A DNA stretch of 64,000 nucleotides, from assembly GCF_000611675.1 (NCBI RefSeq), contig NZ_JATV01000011.1, positions 62,001-126,000 of the forward strand, given 5' to 3'. Source of the DNA: Flavobacterium succinicans LMG 10402. GTDB lineage: Bacteria > Bacteroidota > Bacteroidia > Flavobacteriales > Flavobacteriaceae. How positions within the stretch are numbered: the first letter of the stretch is position 1; every line of letters begins with the position of its first letter. The position numbers were made by a program, and so were the translations under genes. Below are positions 40,836 to 48,741 of the stretch, piece by piece. The notes beneath the pieces are model-generated. The model had not been told where the DNA came from. It worked only from the letters and a program-made list of their open reading frames with translations, and made no database searches.

Positions 40836-41681
40836 ATGAGAACAAAAATTGGAATTCAGGGAATTAAAGGGTCATTTCACCACCAAGTGGCTCAAGATTA
40901 TTTTTATCAAAATATTGAGGTTGATGAATGTTTATCTTTCGAGGAGTTGGTAGATAGTTTGTTGAGTGGTAAATGTGATCAAGCGGTAATGGCTATTGAA
41001 AATTCTATTGCTGGGCCAATTATCCCAAATTATGCATTGATTGATAAGAATAATTTGCACATTATTGGGGAGCATTATCTGGATATTTTTCAAAATTTGA
41101 TGGCTTTGCCCGGGCAATCGATAGAAGACATCAAAGAAGTACATTCTCATCCTATGGCGTTGTTGCAATGTATGGATTTTTTGAAAAAACACCCCAATAT
41201 CAAATTGGTTGAGGATAAAGATACAGCCGAAACCGCTAGAAGAATTCATCAAAATCAAATCAAAGGTATCGCGGCAATTGCTAGTGTTGCTGCTGCAGAA
41301 ATGTATGAATTGGAAATCATCGCGCCATCGATTCAGACGATTAAAAATAACATGACTCGATTTGTAATGCTCAAAAAAGAGAATTCATTCGCGTCTGAAG
41401 ATAAGATAAACAGGGCTTCGCTCAAGTTTGAGTTAAATCATAAACGAGGAAGTTTGGCCGCTGTACTCAATGTAATGAGTGATTGTAAATTGAATTTAAC
41501 CAAAATACAGTCGCTTCCAAAAATTGAAACACCTTGGAAGTATTCTTTTTTCGTCGATGTGACTTTTGAAAAGTATGAAGACTATGCCAAAGCCAAATCG
41601 TTGGTGAGTATTATGGCAGATTATTTTAAGGTTTTAGGAGAATATCCCAATACAAAGCCATTACTTGAATCTCCAAACTAG
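40836..41681 (+). CDS. pheA: Prephenate dehydratase
   Basis: Converts prephenate to phenylpyruvate for Phe synthesis. 281 residues: a periplasmic-binding-like catalytic domain (IGIQGIKGSFHHQVAQDYF; AVMAIENSIAGPIIPNYALI; VHSHPMALLQCMDFL; AAIASVAAAEMYELEIIA; NNMTRFVMLKKE, the TRF motif) and a C-terminal ACT domain (about 192-265; KRGSLAAVLNVMSDCKLNLTKIQSLP) that normally binds Phe for feedback inhibition. No fused chorismate mutase; that activity is on the DAHP synthase gene downstream. First gene after the attenuator. Confidence 0.95.
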   Translation: MRTKIGIQGIKGSFHHQVAQDYFYQNIEVDECLSFEELVDSLLSGKCDQAVMAIENSIAGPIIPNYALIDKNNLHIIGEHYLDIFQNLMALPGQSIEDIKEVHSHPMALLQCMDFLKKHPNIKLVEDKDTAETARRIHQNQIKGIAAIASVAAAEMYELEIIAPSIQTIKNNMTRFVMLKKENSFASEDKINRASLKFELNHKRGSLAAVLNVMSDCKLNLTKIQSLPKIETPWKYSFFVDVTFEKYEDYAKAKSLVSIMADYFKVLGEYPNTKPLLESPN

Positions 41682-41718
41682 AAAATAACAAATTCCAATT
41701 TAGAATAAAGCTAAAAAA

Positions 41719-42864
41719 ATGATAACAACAGCCCAACGTTTAGCGATAGTTGAAGAATATTACTTCTCCTCAAAGTTGAGAGAAGTACGCCAATTGGCCG
41801 CCGAAGGAAAACCTGTAATCAATATGGGAATAGGTAGTCCAGATTTAAAACCTGCTCCTGCTGTTATTGCTGCAATGACTGCTGCAATGCAAGACGAAAA
41901 TGCACATCAGTATCAAAGCTATCAAGGTTTGCCAGAATTGAGACAAGCGATGGCTGATTTTTATGAGCGCAATTACCAAGTAACCCTAAATACCACTACT
42001 GAAGTTTTGCCTTTGATGGGTTCCAAAGAAGGAATTATGCACATTTCGTTAGCGTTTTTGAATGAAGGTGATGGCGTTTTGATTCCAAATCCAGGGTATC
42101 CAACGTATACTTCGGTGACTAACTTAGTAGGTGCGGTGCCAATGTACTATGATTTGAAAGAAAGCACCAATTGGGAACCAGATTTTGAGGTTTTGGAAAA
42201 AATGGATTTGTCTAAAGTAAAATTGATGTGGATTGGGTATCCGCATATGCCTACAGGTGCCAGAGGGAATTTGGCTTTGTTTGAAAAATTAGTCGCTTTT
42301 GCACAAAAACACAACATTTTATTGGTCAATGATAATCCGTATAGTTTTGTTTTGAATGACCAACCTATGAGTTTGTTGCAAGTGGAAGGGGCAAAAGAAG
42401 TTGCATTGGAGTTGAATTCGTTATCCAAAACCTTTAATATGGCGGGATGGCGTGTAGGAATGGTTTCTGGAAATGCTGCTTGTATTGATGCGGTATTGAA
42501 AGTGAAGAGCAATATGGATAGCGGAATGTTTTACGGCATTCAAAAAGGGGCGATTGCAGCTTTGCAGAGTGATGCTTCTTGGTTCGACGAAATGAATGCG
42601 ATTTACGCAAAACGTAGAATTTTAACCGAAGCATTGGCAGAGAAATTGGGTTGTGAGGTGTACAAAGAAGGCGTTGGATTGTTTGTTTGGGCGAAGCTTC
42701 CAGCAGGAATTACATCGGCGGAGGATTTTATTGATAAGATACTGTATGAGAAATATATCTTTATTACACCAGGAACTATTTTTGGTTCGAATGGCGAAGG
42801 CTATATCCGATTTGCTTTGTGTGTAAAAGAAGAAAAAATTGAAGAAGCGATTCGTCGTTTTTAG
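41719..42864 (+). CDS. Class I/II pyridoxal-phosphate aminotransferase
   Basis: 381 residues. PLP lysine K237 in SLSKTFNMAGWRVGM, GSKEGIMHISLAFLNEGD, PNPGYPTYTS, LLVNDNPYSF and the carboxylate-binding Arg near YIRFALCVKEE. Placed between pheA and tyrA, it most likely transaminates phenylpyruvate and 4-hydroxyphenylpyruvate to Phe and Tyr (inference from context); similar enzymes also act as aspartate or LL-diaminopimelate aminotransferases. Confidence 0.9.
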   Translation: MITTAQRLAIVEEYYFSSKLREVRQLAAEGKPVINMGIGSPDLKPAPAVIAAMTAAMQDENAHQYQSYQGLPELRQAMADFYERNYQVTLNTTTEVLPLMGSKEGIMHISLAFLNEGDGVLIPNPGYPTYTSVTNLVGAVPMYYDLKESTNWEPDFEVLEKMDLSKVKLMWIGYPHMPTGARGNLALFEKLVAFAQKHNILLVNDNPYSFVLNDQPMSLLQVEGAKEVALELNSLSKTFNMAGWRVGMVSGNAACIDAVLKVKSNMDSGMFYGIQKGAIAALQSDASWFDEMNAIYAKRRILTEALAEKLGCEVYKEGVGLFVWAKLPAGITSAEDFIDKILYEKYIFITPGTIFGSNGEGYIRFALCVKEEKIEEAIRRF

Positions 42865-42874
42865 CAGATAATAC

Positions 42875-42948
42875 CTAGCCCTGATAGTAGCGGCATCCTA
42901 TTGTGGCGGGGTTCGCCACAATAGATATAGCGGATAGCAGGATTAGCT
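42875..42948 (+). repeat. Variable-hairpin intergenic repeat, copy 6, inside the aromatic operon
   Basis: TAGCCCTGATAGTAGCGGCA, then a perfect hairpin CTATTGTGGCG/CGCCACAATAG, then ATATAGCGGATAGCAGGATTAGC. Outer TAGCC/ATTAGC ends pair weakly. It occupies the spacer between the aminotransferase gene and tyrA. Confidence 0.8.
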
Positions 42949-42964
42949 AATAATAAAAATTATA

Positions 42965-43822
42965 ATGAATATACACGTAATAGGAATAGGTTTGATTGGA
43001 GGTTCGATGGTGTTGGATATAAAGGCCTTACACCCAGAAGCGACTATTTACGGAATGGACAAAAATGAAGCTCATTTGCAAGAGGCGATTGCGCTTGGGG
43101 TTGTGGAAAAAGCGGCTACGATGCAGGATTTGGCCGATGCGGATTATGTTATTGTTTCGGTTCCTGTGGATGTGGCGTTGCAAGTGTTGCCCGAAGTTTT
43201 GGACCATATTGGCGAAAACACCATTGTTTTTGAAGTGGGTTCTACGAAAATGCCTATTTGTGAAGCGGTGGCCAATCATCCTAGAAGAAGAAATTATATT
43301 GCCACACATCCTATTGCTGGAACGGAATTCTCGGGACCATCAGCAGCTATAAAAGGATTGTTTCAAGGGAAAACGAATATCATTTGTGAGGTGGAGAAAA
43401 CGACTTTTAAGTTGCAAGAAAAAGCCATCGAATTGTTCAAAGAATTAGGAATGCGCATTCGCTATATGGACCCGAAGTCGCACGATAAACACATTGCTTA
43501 CGTATCGCATTTGTCGCACATTAGTTCATTTATGTTAGGGAAAACGGTTATCAATAAAGAGAAAGACGAACAAGATATTTTTGATATGGCAGGTTCTGGT
43601 TTTGAGAGTACCGTGCGTTTGGCCAAGAGTTCGCCAGCGATGTGGACGCCTATTTTTAAACAAAATAAGAAGCACGTAGTGAAAAGTTTGGAGGAGTATA
43701 TTGCTAATTTGACGCAATTTAAAGACTTATTGAAAAGCGAAGAATACGATGCGATTTTTGATGAAATGCAGAGTGTGAATAAAATTAAAGCCATTTTGAA
43801 TGGAATGAATACCAAAAAATAG
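42965..43822 (+). CDS. tyrA: Prephenate dehydrogenase
   Basis: NAD-dependent oxidative decarboxylation of prephenate to 4-hydroxyphenylpyruvate for Tyr. 285 residues: NAD loop HVIGIGLIGGSMVLDIKALHP (3-23), VIVSVPVDVALQVLPEVL, catalytic region ATHPIAGTEFSGPSAA (the HPMxG equivalent), and SHDKHIAYVSHLSHISSFMLG. No ACT domain, so Tyr feedback may fall on another enzyme of the operon. ATG at 42965 leaves 16 bases after the repeat. Confidence 0.95.
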   Translation: MNIHVIGIGLIGGSMVLDIKALHPEATIYGMDKNEAHLQEAIALGVVEKAATMQDLADADYVIVSVPVDVALQVLPEVLDHIGENTIVFEVGSTKMPICEAVANHPRRRNYIATHPIAGTEFSGPSAAIKGLFQGKTNIICEVEKTTFKLQEKAIELFKELGMRIRYMDPKSHDKHIAYVSHLSHISSFMLGKTVINKEKDEQDIFDMAGSGFESTVRLAKSSPAMWTPIFKQNKKHVVKSLEEYIANLTQFKDLLKSEEYDAIFDEMQSVNKIKAILNGMNTKK

Positions 43823-43886
43823 GTAGAGAAGAACAGAATTAACACAAGAAACTATAGAATAATTTTAAAGATTTAAAACTAAAAAA

Positions 43887-44969
43887 ATGGAAAACAAGAA
43901 AGAAATGAGAAATTGGTTGGAAGCGTTCAATTTGACACATCCATTGGTGATAGCAGGACCTTGTAGCGCCGAAACAGAAGAGCAAGTATTGAGAATTGCA
44001 CACGAATTGAAAGATTCTGATGTAAGTGTGTTTAGAGCTGGAATTTGGAAACCAAGAACGCGTCCAGGTGGATTTGAAGGCGTTGGAGAAATAGGATTGA
44101 AATGGTTGAAAAAAGCCAAAGCAGAAACAGGTTTGTTAATGGGAACCGAAGTAGCTACTGCTGCTCACTGTAAATTGGCTTTAGAAAATGATATTGATGT
44201 TTTATGGGTTGGGGCACGTACTACGGCCAATCCGTTTGCGGTTCAAGAAATTGCAGATACTTTGAAAGGGACAGACAAAATCGTTTTGATTAAAAATCCA
44301 GTGAACCCAGATTTAGCTTTGTGGTTGGGTGGTGTTGAGCGTTTGCATATGGCTGGAATAGAAAAATTAGGGGTGATTCACCGTGGTTTTTCTACTTACG
44401 AAAAAACAAAATACAGAAATATCCCAGAATGGCAAATTGCGATTGAATTGCAAAACAAATTCCCAGATTTGCCTTTGATTATTGACCCTTCTCACATTAC
44501 TGGAAATCGTGATATGATTCTTGAAGTGACGCAAGAAGCTTTGGATTTGAATTATGACGGAATGATTATCGAGACACACACAGACCCTGATAACGCTTGG
44601 AGTGATGCTGCGCAACAAGTAACGCCGGATGCTTTGAAACAAATTTTCAAAGACTTGAGAGTTAGAAAACAAATCGATGTTTCGGATGAGTTTATGACTA
44701 AAATGAGTAAATTAAGAGCGAATATCGATGTATTAGACGCTAATTTATTGGAGCTTTTGAGCAAAAGAATGAAAGTGGCTGTAGAAATTGGTAAGGTTAA
44801 AAAAGAAGCAAACGTGGCGGTTTTACAAAACAATCGTTGGAATGAGATTTTAGGTAAAATGATTTTGGAAGGAGAAAAGAAAGGACTTTCGGAAGAGTTT
44901 GTCTTAAAAATGTTCAAAGCGATTCACCAAGAAAGTATCAACAAACAAGATAAAGTATTGAATTCGTAA
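43887..44969 (+). CDS. Bifunctional DAHP synthase / type II chorismate mutase
   Basis: 360 residues. The first 260 are a type I-beta DAHP synthase, the entry enzyme of the shikimate pathway (VIAGPCSAETEEQ, GIWKPRTRPGGFEGVGE, TEVATAAHC, VLWVGARTTANPF, IDPSHITGNR). Residues about 270-355 are an AroQ-type chorismate mutase helix bundle (LRANIDVLDANLLELLSKRMKVAVEIGKVKK). Joining first and branch-point enzymes allows prephenate or chorismate feedback, as known for such fusions. With pheA and tyrA the operon covers chorismate to Phe/Tyr except transamination by the adjacent enzyme. Terminated after the gene. Confidence 0.95.
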   Translation: MENKKEMRNWLEAFNLTHPLVIAGPCSAETEEQVLRIAHELKDSDVSVFRAGIWKPRTRPGGFEGVGEIGLKWLKKAKAETGLLMGTEVATAAHCKLALENDIDVLWVGARTTANPFAVQEIADTLKGTDKIVLIKNPVNPDLALWLGGVERLHMAGIEKLGVIHRGFSTYEKTKYRNIPEWQIAIELQNKFPDLPLIIDPSHITGNRDMILEVTQEALDLNYDGMIIETHTDPDNAWSDAAQQVTPDALKQIFKDLRVRKQIDVSDEFMTKMSKLRANIDVLDANLLELLSKRMKVAVEIGKVKKEANVAVLQNNRWNEILGKMILEGEKKGLSEEFVLKMFKAIHQESINKQDKVLNS

Positions 44970-44993
44970 AGATTTCTGACTTTAGATTTTATT

Positions 44994-45026
44994 AAATCCC
45001 AAGACCTTTGTTTTGGGATTTTTTTG
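44994..45026 (+). terminator. Terminator of the aromatic operon
   Basis: AAATCCCAA (44994-45002) and TTGGGATTT (45013-45021) followed by T. Confidence 0.85.
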
Positions 45027-45087
45027 TTTTTTTCTAGGGTTCTAAAATCATAAATATAAAATCGTTACTCTTCAATCATAAATCATT

Positions 45088-45095
45088 TATCTTTG
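45088..45095 (+). promoter_or_regulatory. -7 promoter element of rsgA
   Basis: TATCTTTG fits TAnnTTTG, 26 bases before the start codon. Confidence 0.55.
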
Positions 45096-45121
45096 CAAAC
45101 ATTTAAATCTAAAATCTGAAA

Positions 45122-46099
45122 ATGACAGGAACAGTTTATAAATCTACAGGTAGTTGGTACACCGTGAAATCCGAGCAAGGCGATTTTATTGAGTGCAGGA
45201 TGAAGGGGAAGTTCCGAATGAAAGGAATTAAAAGCACCAATCCCATTGCAGTGGGCGATGTAGTAGATTATGAATTGGAGGAGACTTCGGACACAGTTAC
45301 GGGTACGATTCATCACATTCACGACCGTAAGAATTACATTGTTCGAAAATCGGTGAATTTGTCGCATCAAATGCACATTATTGCGGCGAATATTGACCGT
45401 GTTTTTCTTTTAATTACGGTCAATAATCCTCCTACGACTTTTAATTTTATTGATCGTTTTTTGGTGACTGCAGAGGCGTATGGGATTGAAACTATTTTGG
45501 TTTTTAACAAAATTGATACTTTAGATGAAGTCACTTTAGACGAACAGTTGTACATGCAACATGTATATCAGGAAATTGGGTATCAGTGTTTGCGAGTATC
45601 TGCTGCTGAAGGAAAAGGAGTTGACGCTTTGAAAGCATTAATGATAGGAAAAACAAGTATGTTCTCGGGGCATTCAGGTGTTGGTAAATCGACTTTGGTT
45701 AATGCTTTGGAGCCGAGCTTAGATTTGAAAACGAAAACTATTTCGGTAGCAAGCAAGCAAGGGCAGCATACCACCACTTTTGCAGAAATGTATGATTTGT
45801 CTTTTGATGCTAGTATTATTGATACACCAGGAATCAAAGGATTTGGAATTGTCGATATGGAGCCTCAAGAAATTAGCGATTATTTTCCTGAATTTTTTAG
45901 ATTGAAAGAACAATGCAAGTTCAACAATTGTTTGCATAAAGAAGAACCCCATTGTGCTATAAAAGCAGCTTTAGAAAAAGATGAAATTGCTTGGTCGCGT
46001 TACAATAGTTACCTTAAAATCCTTGAAGGTGATGATGAGCATTACCGTGTGGATACGTATGACGAAGATAGAAAAGCGAGTGATAAATCTAGGGAGTAA
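45122..46099 (+). CDS. rsgA: Ribosome small subunit-dependent GTPase A
   Basis: Circularly permuted GTPase for late 30S maturation. 325 residues: N-terminal OB domain (GTVYKSTGSWYTVKSEQGDFIECRMKGKFR), then the permuted G-motif order G4 VFNKID, G1 GHSGVGKSTLVN, G3 DTPGIKGFG, and a C-terminal zinc site (CKFNNCLHKEEPHC). All parts intact and length normal. The stop codon is followed at once by the GC-rich element leading to dtd. Confidence 0.97.
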   Translation: MTGTVYKSTGSWYTVKSEQGDFIECRMKGKFRMKGIKSTNPIAVGDVVDYELEETSDTVTGTIHHIHDRKNYIVRKSVNLSHQMHIIAANIDRVFLLITVNNPPTTFNFIDRFLVTAEAYGIETILVFNKIDTLDEVTLDEQLYMQHVYQEIGYQCLRVSAAEGKGVDALKALMIGKTSMFSGHSGVGKSTLVNALEPSLDLKTKTISVASKQGQHTTTFAEMYDLSFDASIIDTPGIKGFGIVDMEPQEISDYFPEFFRLKEQCKFNNCLHKEEPHCAIKAALEKDEIAWSRYNSYLKILEGDDEHYRVDTYDEDRKASDKSRE

Positions 46100-46233
46100 A
46101 GCCCCATAGCCCCCGAAGGGGGAACTCTAAAAGTGTGTTTAAATTGTTGTTGTATATGCTTTTTAATTCTTTTTTGATATGATTGATTTTATTTATTTAC
46201 GTTATAATTCCCCCTTTGGGGGTTAGGGGGCTT
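46100..46233 (+). repeat. GC-rich inverted intercistronic element, copy 2
   Basis: Begins at the rsgA stop with AGCCCCATAGCCCCCGAAGG and ends TTTGGGGGTTAGGGGGCTT directly before the dtd ATG. The reverse complement of its right arm is almost identical to the left arm of the element at 23959 (GCCCCCTAACCCCCAAAGG). Centre is AT-rich and non-coding. Confidence 0.8.
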
Positions 46234-46686
46234 ATGAGAGTCGTAATCCAAAGAGTAGCACATGCCTCAGTAACTGTTGAGGACAAGATAATAGCCGAAA
46301 TCCAAAAAGGATTGTTGGTTTTAGTTGGAATCGAAGACGCCGATACCCAAGAAGATATGGATTGGTTGGTATCCAAAATTACCCAACTTCGCATTTTTGG
46401 TGATGAAAATGAGGTAATGAACCTTTCTATTCAAGATGTTGGGGGAGATGTGCTTGTGGTTAGTCAGTTTACGCTTCACGCAGCTACCAAAAAAGGGAAT
46501 CGCCCTTCGTATATCAAAGCCGCAAAACCTGATATCGCTATTCCTATGTATGAGCGTTTCGTGAAAGCCTTAGAGAGCAAATTAGGAAAAAAAGTATCCA
46601 CCGGTATTTTTGGTGCGGATATGAAAGTACTTTTGCTAAATGATGGACCGGTAACCATTCAAATAGACTCGAAAAATAGGGAGTGA
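46234..46686 (+). CDS. dtd: D-aminoacyl-tRNA deacylase
   Basis: Hydrolyses D-amino acids from mischarged tRNA. 150 residues, standard. MRVVIQRVAHASVTV start, the SQFTLHA catalytic segment, KKGNRPSYIKAA (G-N-R-P-S for the usual NRPDF), and the C-terminal cross-subunit loop GIFGADMKVLLLNDGPVTI with the Gly-cisPro-like region. The in-frame upstream stretch (MILFIYVIIPPLGVRGL) is encoded by the GC-rich repeat, so the start is ATG 46234. Confidence 0.95.
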   Translation: MRVVIQRVAHASVTVEDKIIAEIQKGLLVLVGIEDADTQEDMDWLVSKITQLRIFGDENEVMNLSIQDVGGDVLVVSQFTLHAATKKGNRPSYIKAAKPDIAIPMYERFVKALESKLGKKVSTGIFGADMKVLLLNDGPVTIQIDSKNRE

Positions 46687-46713
46687 TTTATTTTTTTATT
46701 GTCAGAATTAGAA

Positions 46714-46721
46714 TATATTTG
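46714..46721 (+). promoter_or_regulatory. -7 promoter element of the DUF3857 operon
   Basis: TATATTTG fits TAnnTTTG, about 100 bases before the first DUF3857 gene. Confidence 0.45.
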
Positions 46722-46824
46722 GGGAACCACAAATAAAATCTAAAAAAAACAAATTAAGATACTTCAACGCATTGCGGCTGGAGTTTTTTTATGCTTTTTG
46801 GTTTTGTTTAACCCAATATATTTT

Positions 46825-48738
46825 ATGAAATTTAAGTTTGTTGCCTTGTTTTTATTTTGTTTTTTGTTACAAAGCTTAGTAGCACAAGAAGTAAAATTTA
46901 CAGTTGCCTCCATTGCTGATAGTTTAAAAGCGAATGCCAATGCTGTAATTCGATTAGAGCAATTAGATATTAGCATTGCGTCGCAGCGCAAAATGACTGT
47001 CAAAATTAAACGTGTTATCACAGTTTTCAATCAGGCTGGGATGAGTGCTATTGACGCTTACCAGCACTATGATGCTACTAATTCTATTTCAAATATCCAA
47101 GCAATTGTAGTGGATGCTTTGGGCAACGAAATAAAGAAAATCAAAAGAAAAGATTTTAAAGATCATAGCGCAGTAGATGGGGGTACATTATATTCAGATA
47201 GTCGGGTTTTATATTTGGATTATACCCCCATTAGTTATCCATTTACTTTAATTTTTGAAAGTGAAACAGTGACCGCTACCACTGCTTTTATTCCTAGATG
47301 GTATCCGTTATCGGAATATCAAGTGGGGGTTGAAAAAAGTGTATTACATGTGAATTATCCTGAAAACTTAGGTTTTAAGAAAAAAGAGCGCAATTTTCCC
47401 CATAAAAATATTGTAAAAATAACGGACTCGCCAACCCAATTGCAGTATGAAGCTACCCAGCTGATACCCTTAAAATATGAAGATCTAAGTCCCGCATTTG
47501 AAGAAATTGTGCCTAATGTAATGATGGGACTCGAATTGTTTCACCTAGAAGGTGTAGATGGAAGTGCGAAAACATGGGAAGAATTTGGCAAATGGTGGGC
47601 AGATAAAATTTTAGCAGGAACAACTGAAATATCTGAAGAAACCAAACAAAAAATCAGAAATATAGTGGGTAACGAAACGGATCCGCTAAAAAAAGCCCAG
47701 CTTGTATATGATTTTGTGCAACAAAAAGTGCGATACATTAGCATTCAAGAAGGTATTGGCGGATGGAAACCTATGTTGGCCTCAGATGTCGACCGTTTGG
47801 GTTATGGTGATTGCAAAGCCTTAACTAATTATACGCAAGCCCTTTTGTCGGCAGTTGGAGTTACTTCATATTATACCAAAGTATTTGGAGATAGAACCAA
47901 AAGGGATATTACAAAAGATTTTGTCTCGCAACAAGGGAATCACATTATTTTGGCTATCCCTAATGAGGGGCGATATACATGGTTGGAGTGCACCAGTCAA
48001 ACCGATCCTTTTGGTTTTCAGGCCAATTTTACTGATGATAGAGATGTTTTGATCATAAAACCAGAAGGGGGCGAAATTATTCATACTAAAATTTACGAAC
48101 CAATCGAAAATTCACAGCGTAGTTTAGGACATTTGATAATTGATGCAAACGGTGATTTTTTGGGAGAGATTCAAATTGCTTCTAGAGGTACTCAATATGG
48201 GCAAAAAGAAAGGATTGAACACATGCAGCCTGACGAAAAAGAAAAACATTACAAGGAATATTGGAGTAACATCAACAACTTAAAGCTTGAAAAAATAACT
48301 TTTGAAAACAATAAAAAAGATATTCTTTTTACCGAAAAAGCAAAACTAGCTGCTCAAAAGTATGGGGCTTTTGTCGGTAATAAAATGATGGTCGTACTAA
48401 ATGCTTATAATCAATACAGCGGAGGGGTGAAGCGTATTCGGAATCGCAAGGCTCCTTTTGAAATTGCCCGAGGTTTTGTAGACGAAGACGAGATTACCAT
48501 TCAATTACCAAATGGTTTTGCACTTGAGTTTCTGCCTCCAGCCTTTGAACGCAAAACCAAGTTTGGAACCTATTCCTTTACCTGCGAGAAAAAAGAAAAC
48601 AATACGCTATTGTATAAAAGGATTTTTACTGTAAATACTGGAAAATATTCTAATAAAGAATACGATGAATATCGCTTGTTTCTTGAGCAAGTGAGTCAAA
48701 ATGATAATGCTAAAATTATTTTAACCAAAACCCTTTAA
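46825..48738 (+). CDS. DUF3857/transglutaminase-domain protein, active-site residues present
   Basis: 637 residues from MKFKFVALFLF, a signal peptide cleaved near LVAQE, so exported. An N-terminal DUF3857 beta-sandwich (about 30-230) precedes a transglutaminase-like core with Cys330 in GYGDCKALTNYTQALL, His373 in QGNHIILAIP and an acidic residue in WLECTSQ. The C-terminal part is a beta-rich domain. Such proteins are common in Bacteroidetes with unknown substrates. First of three tandem paralogues; the next begins 3 bases after its stop. The earlier in-frame start at 46798 gives no signal-peptide benefit. Confidence 0.88.
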   Translation: MKFKFVALFLFCFLLQSLVAQEVKFTVASIADSLKANANAVIRLEQLDISIASQRKMTVKIKRVITVFNQAGMSAIDAYQHYDATNSISNIQAIVVDALGNEIKKIKRKDFKDHSAVDGGTLYSDSRVLYLDYTPISYPFTLIFESETVTATTAFIPRWYPLSEYQVGVEKSVLHVNYPENLGFKKKERNFPHKNIVKITDSPTQLQYEATQLIPLKYEDLSPAFEEIVPNVMMGLELFHLEGVDGSAKTWEEFGKWWADKILAGTTEISEETKQKIRNIVGNETDPLKKAQLVYDFVQQKVRYISIQEGIGGWKPMLASDVDRLGYGDCKALTNYTQALLSAVGVTSYYTKVFGDRTKRDITKDFVSQQGNHIILAIPNEGRYTWLECTSQTDPFGFQANFTDDRDVLIIKPEGGEIIHTKIYEPIENSQRSLGHLIIDANGDFLGEIQIASRGTQYGQKERIEHMQPDEKEKHYKEYWSNINNLKLEKITFENNKKDILFTEKAKLAAQKYGAFVGNKMMVVLNAYNQYSGGVKRIRNRKAPFEIARGFVDEDEITIQLPNGFALEFLPPAFERKTKFGTYSFTCEKKENNTLLYKRIFTVNTGKYSNKEYDEYRLFLEQVSQNDNAKIILTKTL

Positions 48739-48741
48739 TGT

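Noticed and set aside
46183..46233. Longer N-terminus for Dtd (MILFIYVIIPPLGVRGL)
   Set aside because: These codons lie in the GC-rich repeat; MRVVIQRV is the known family start.
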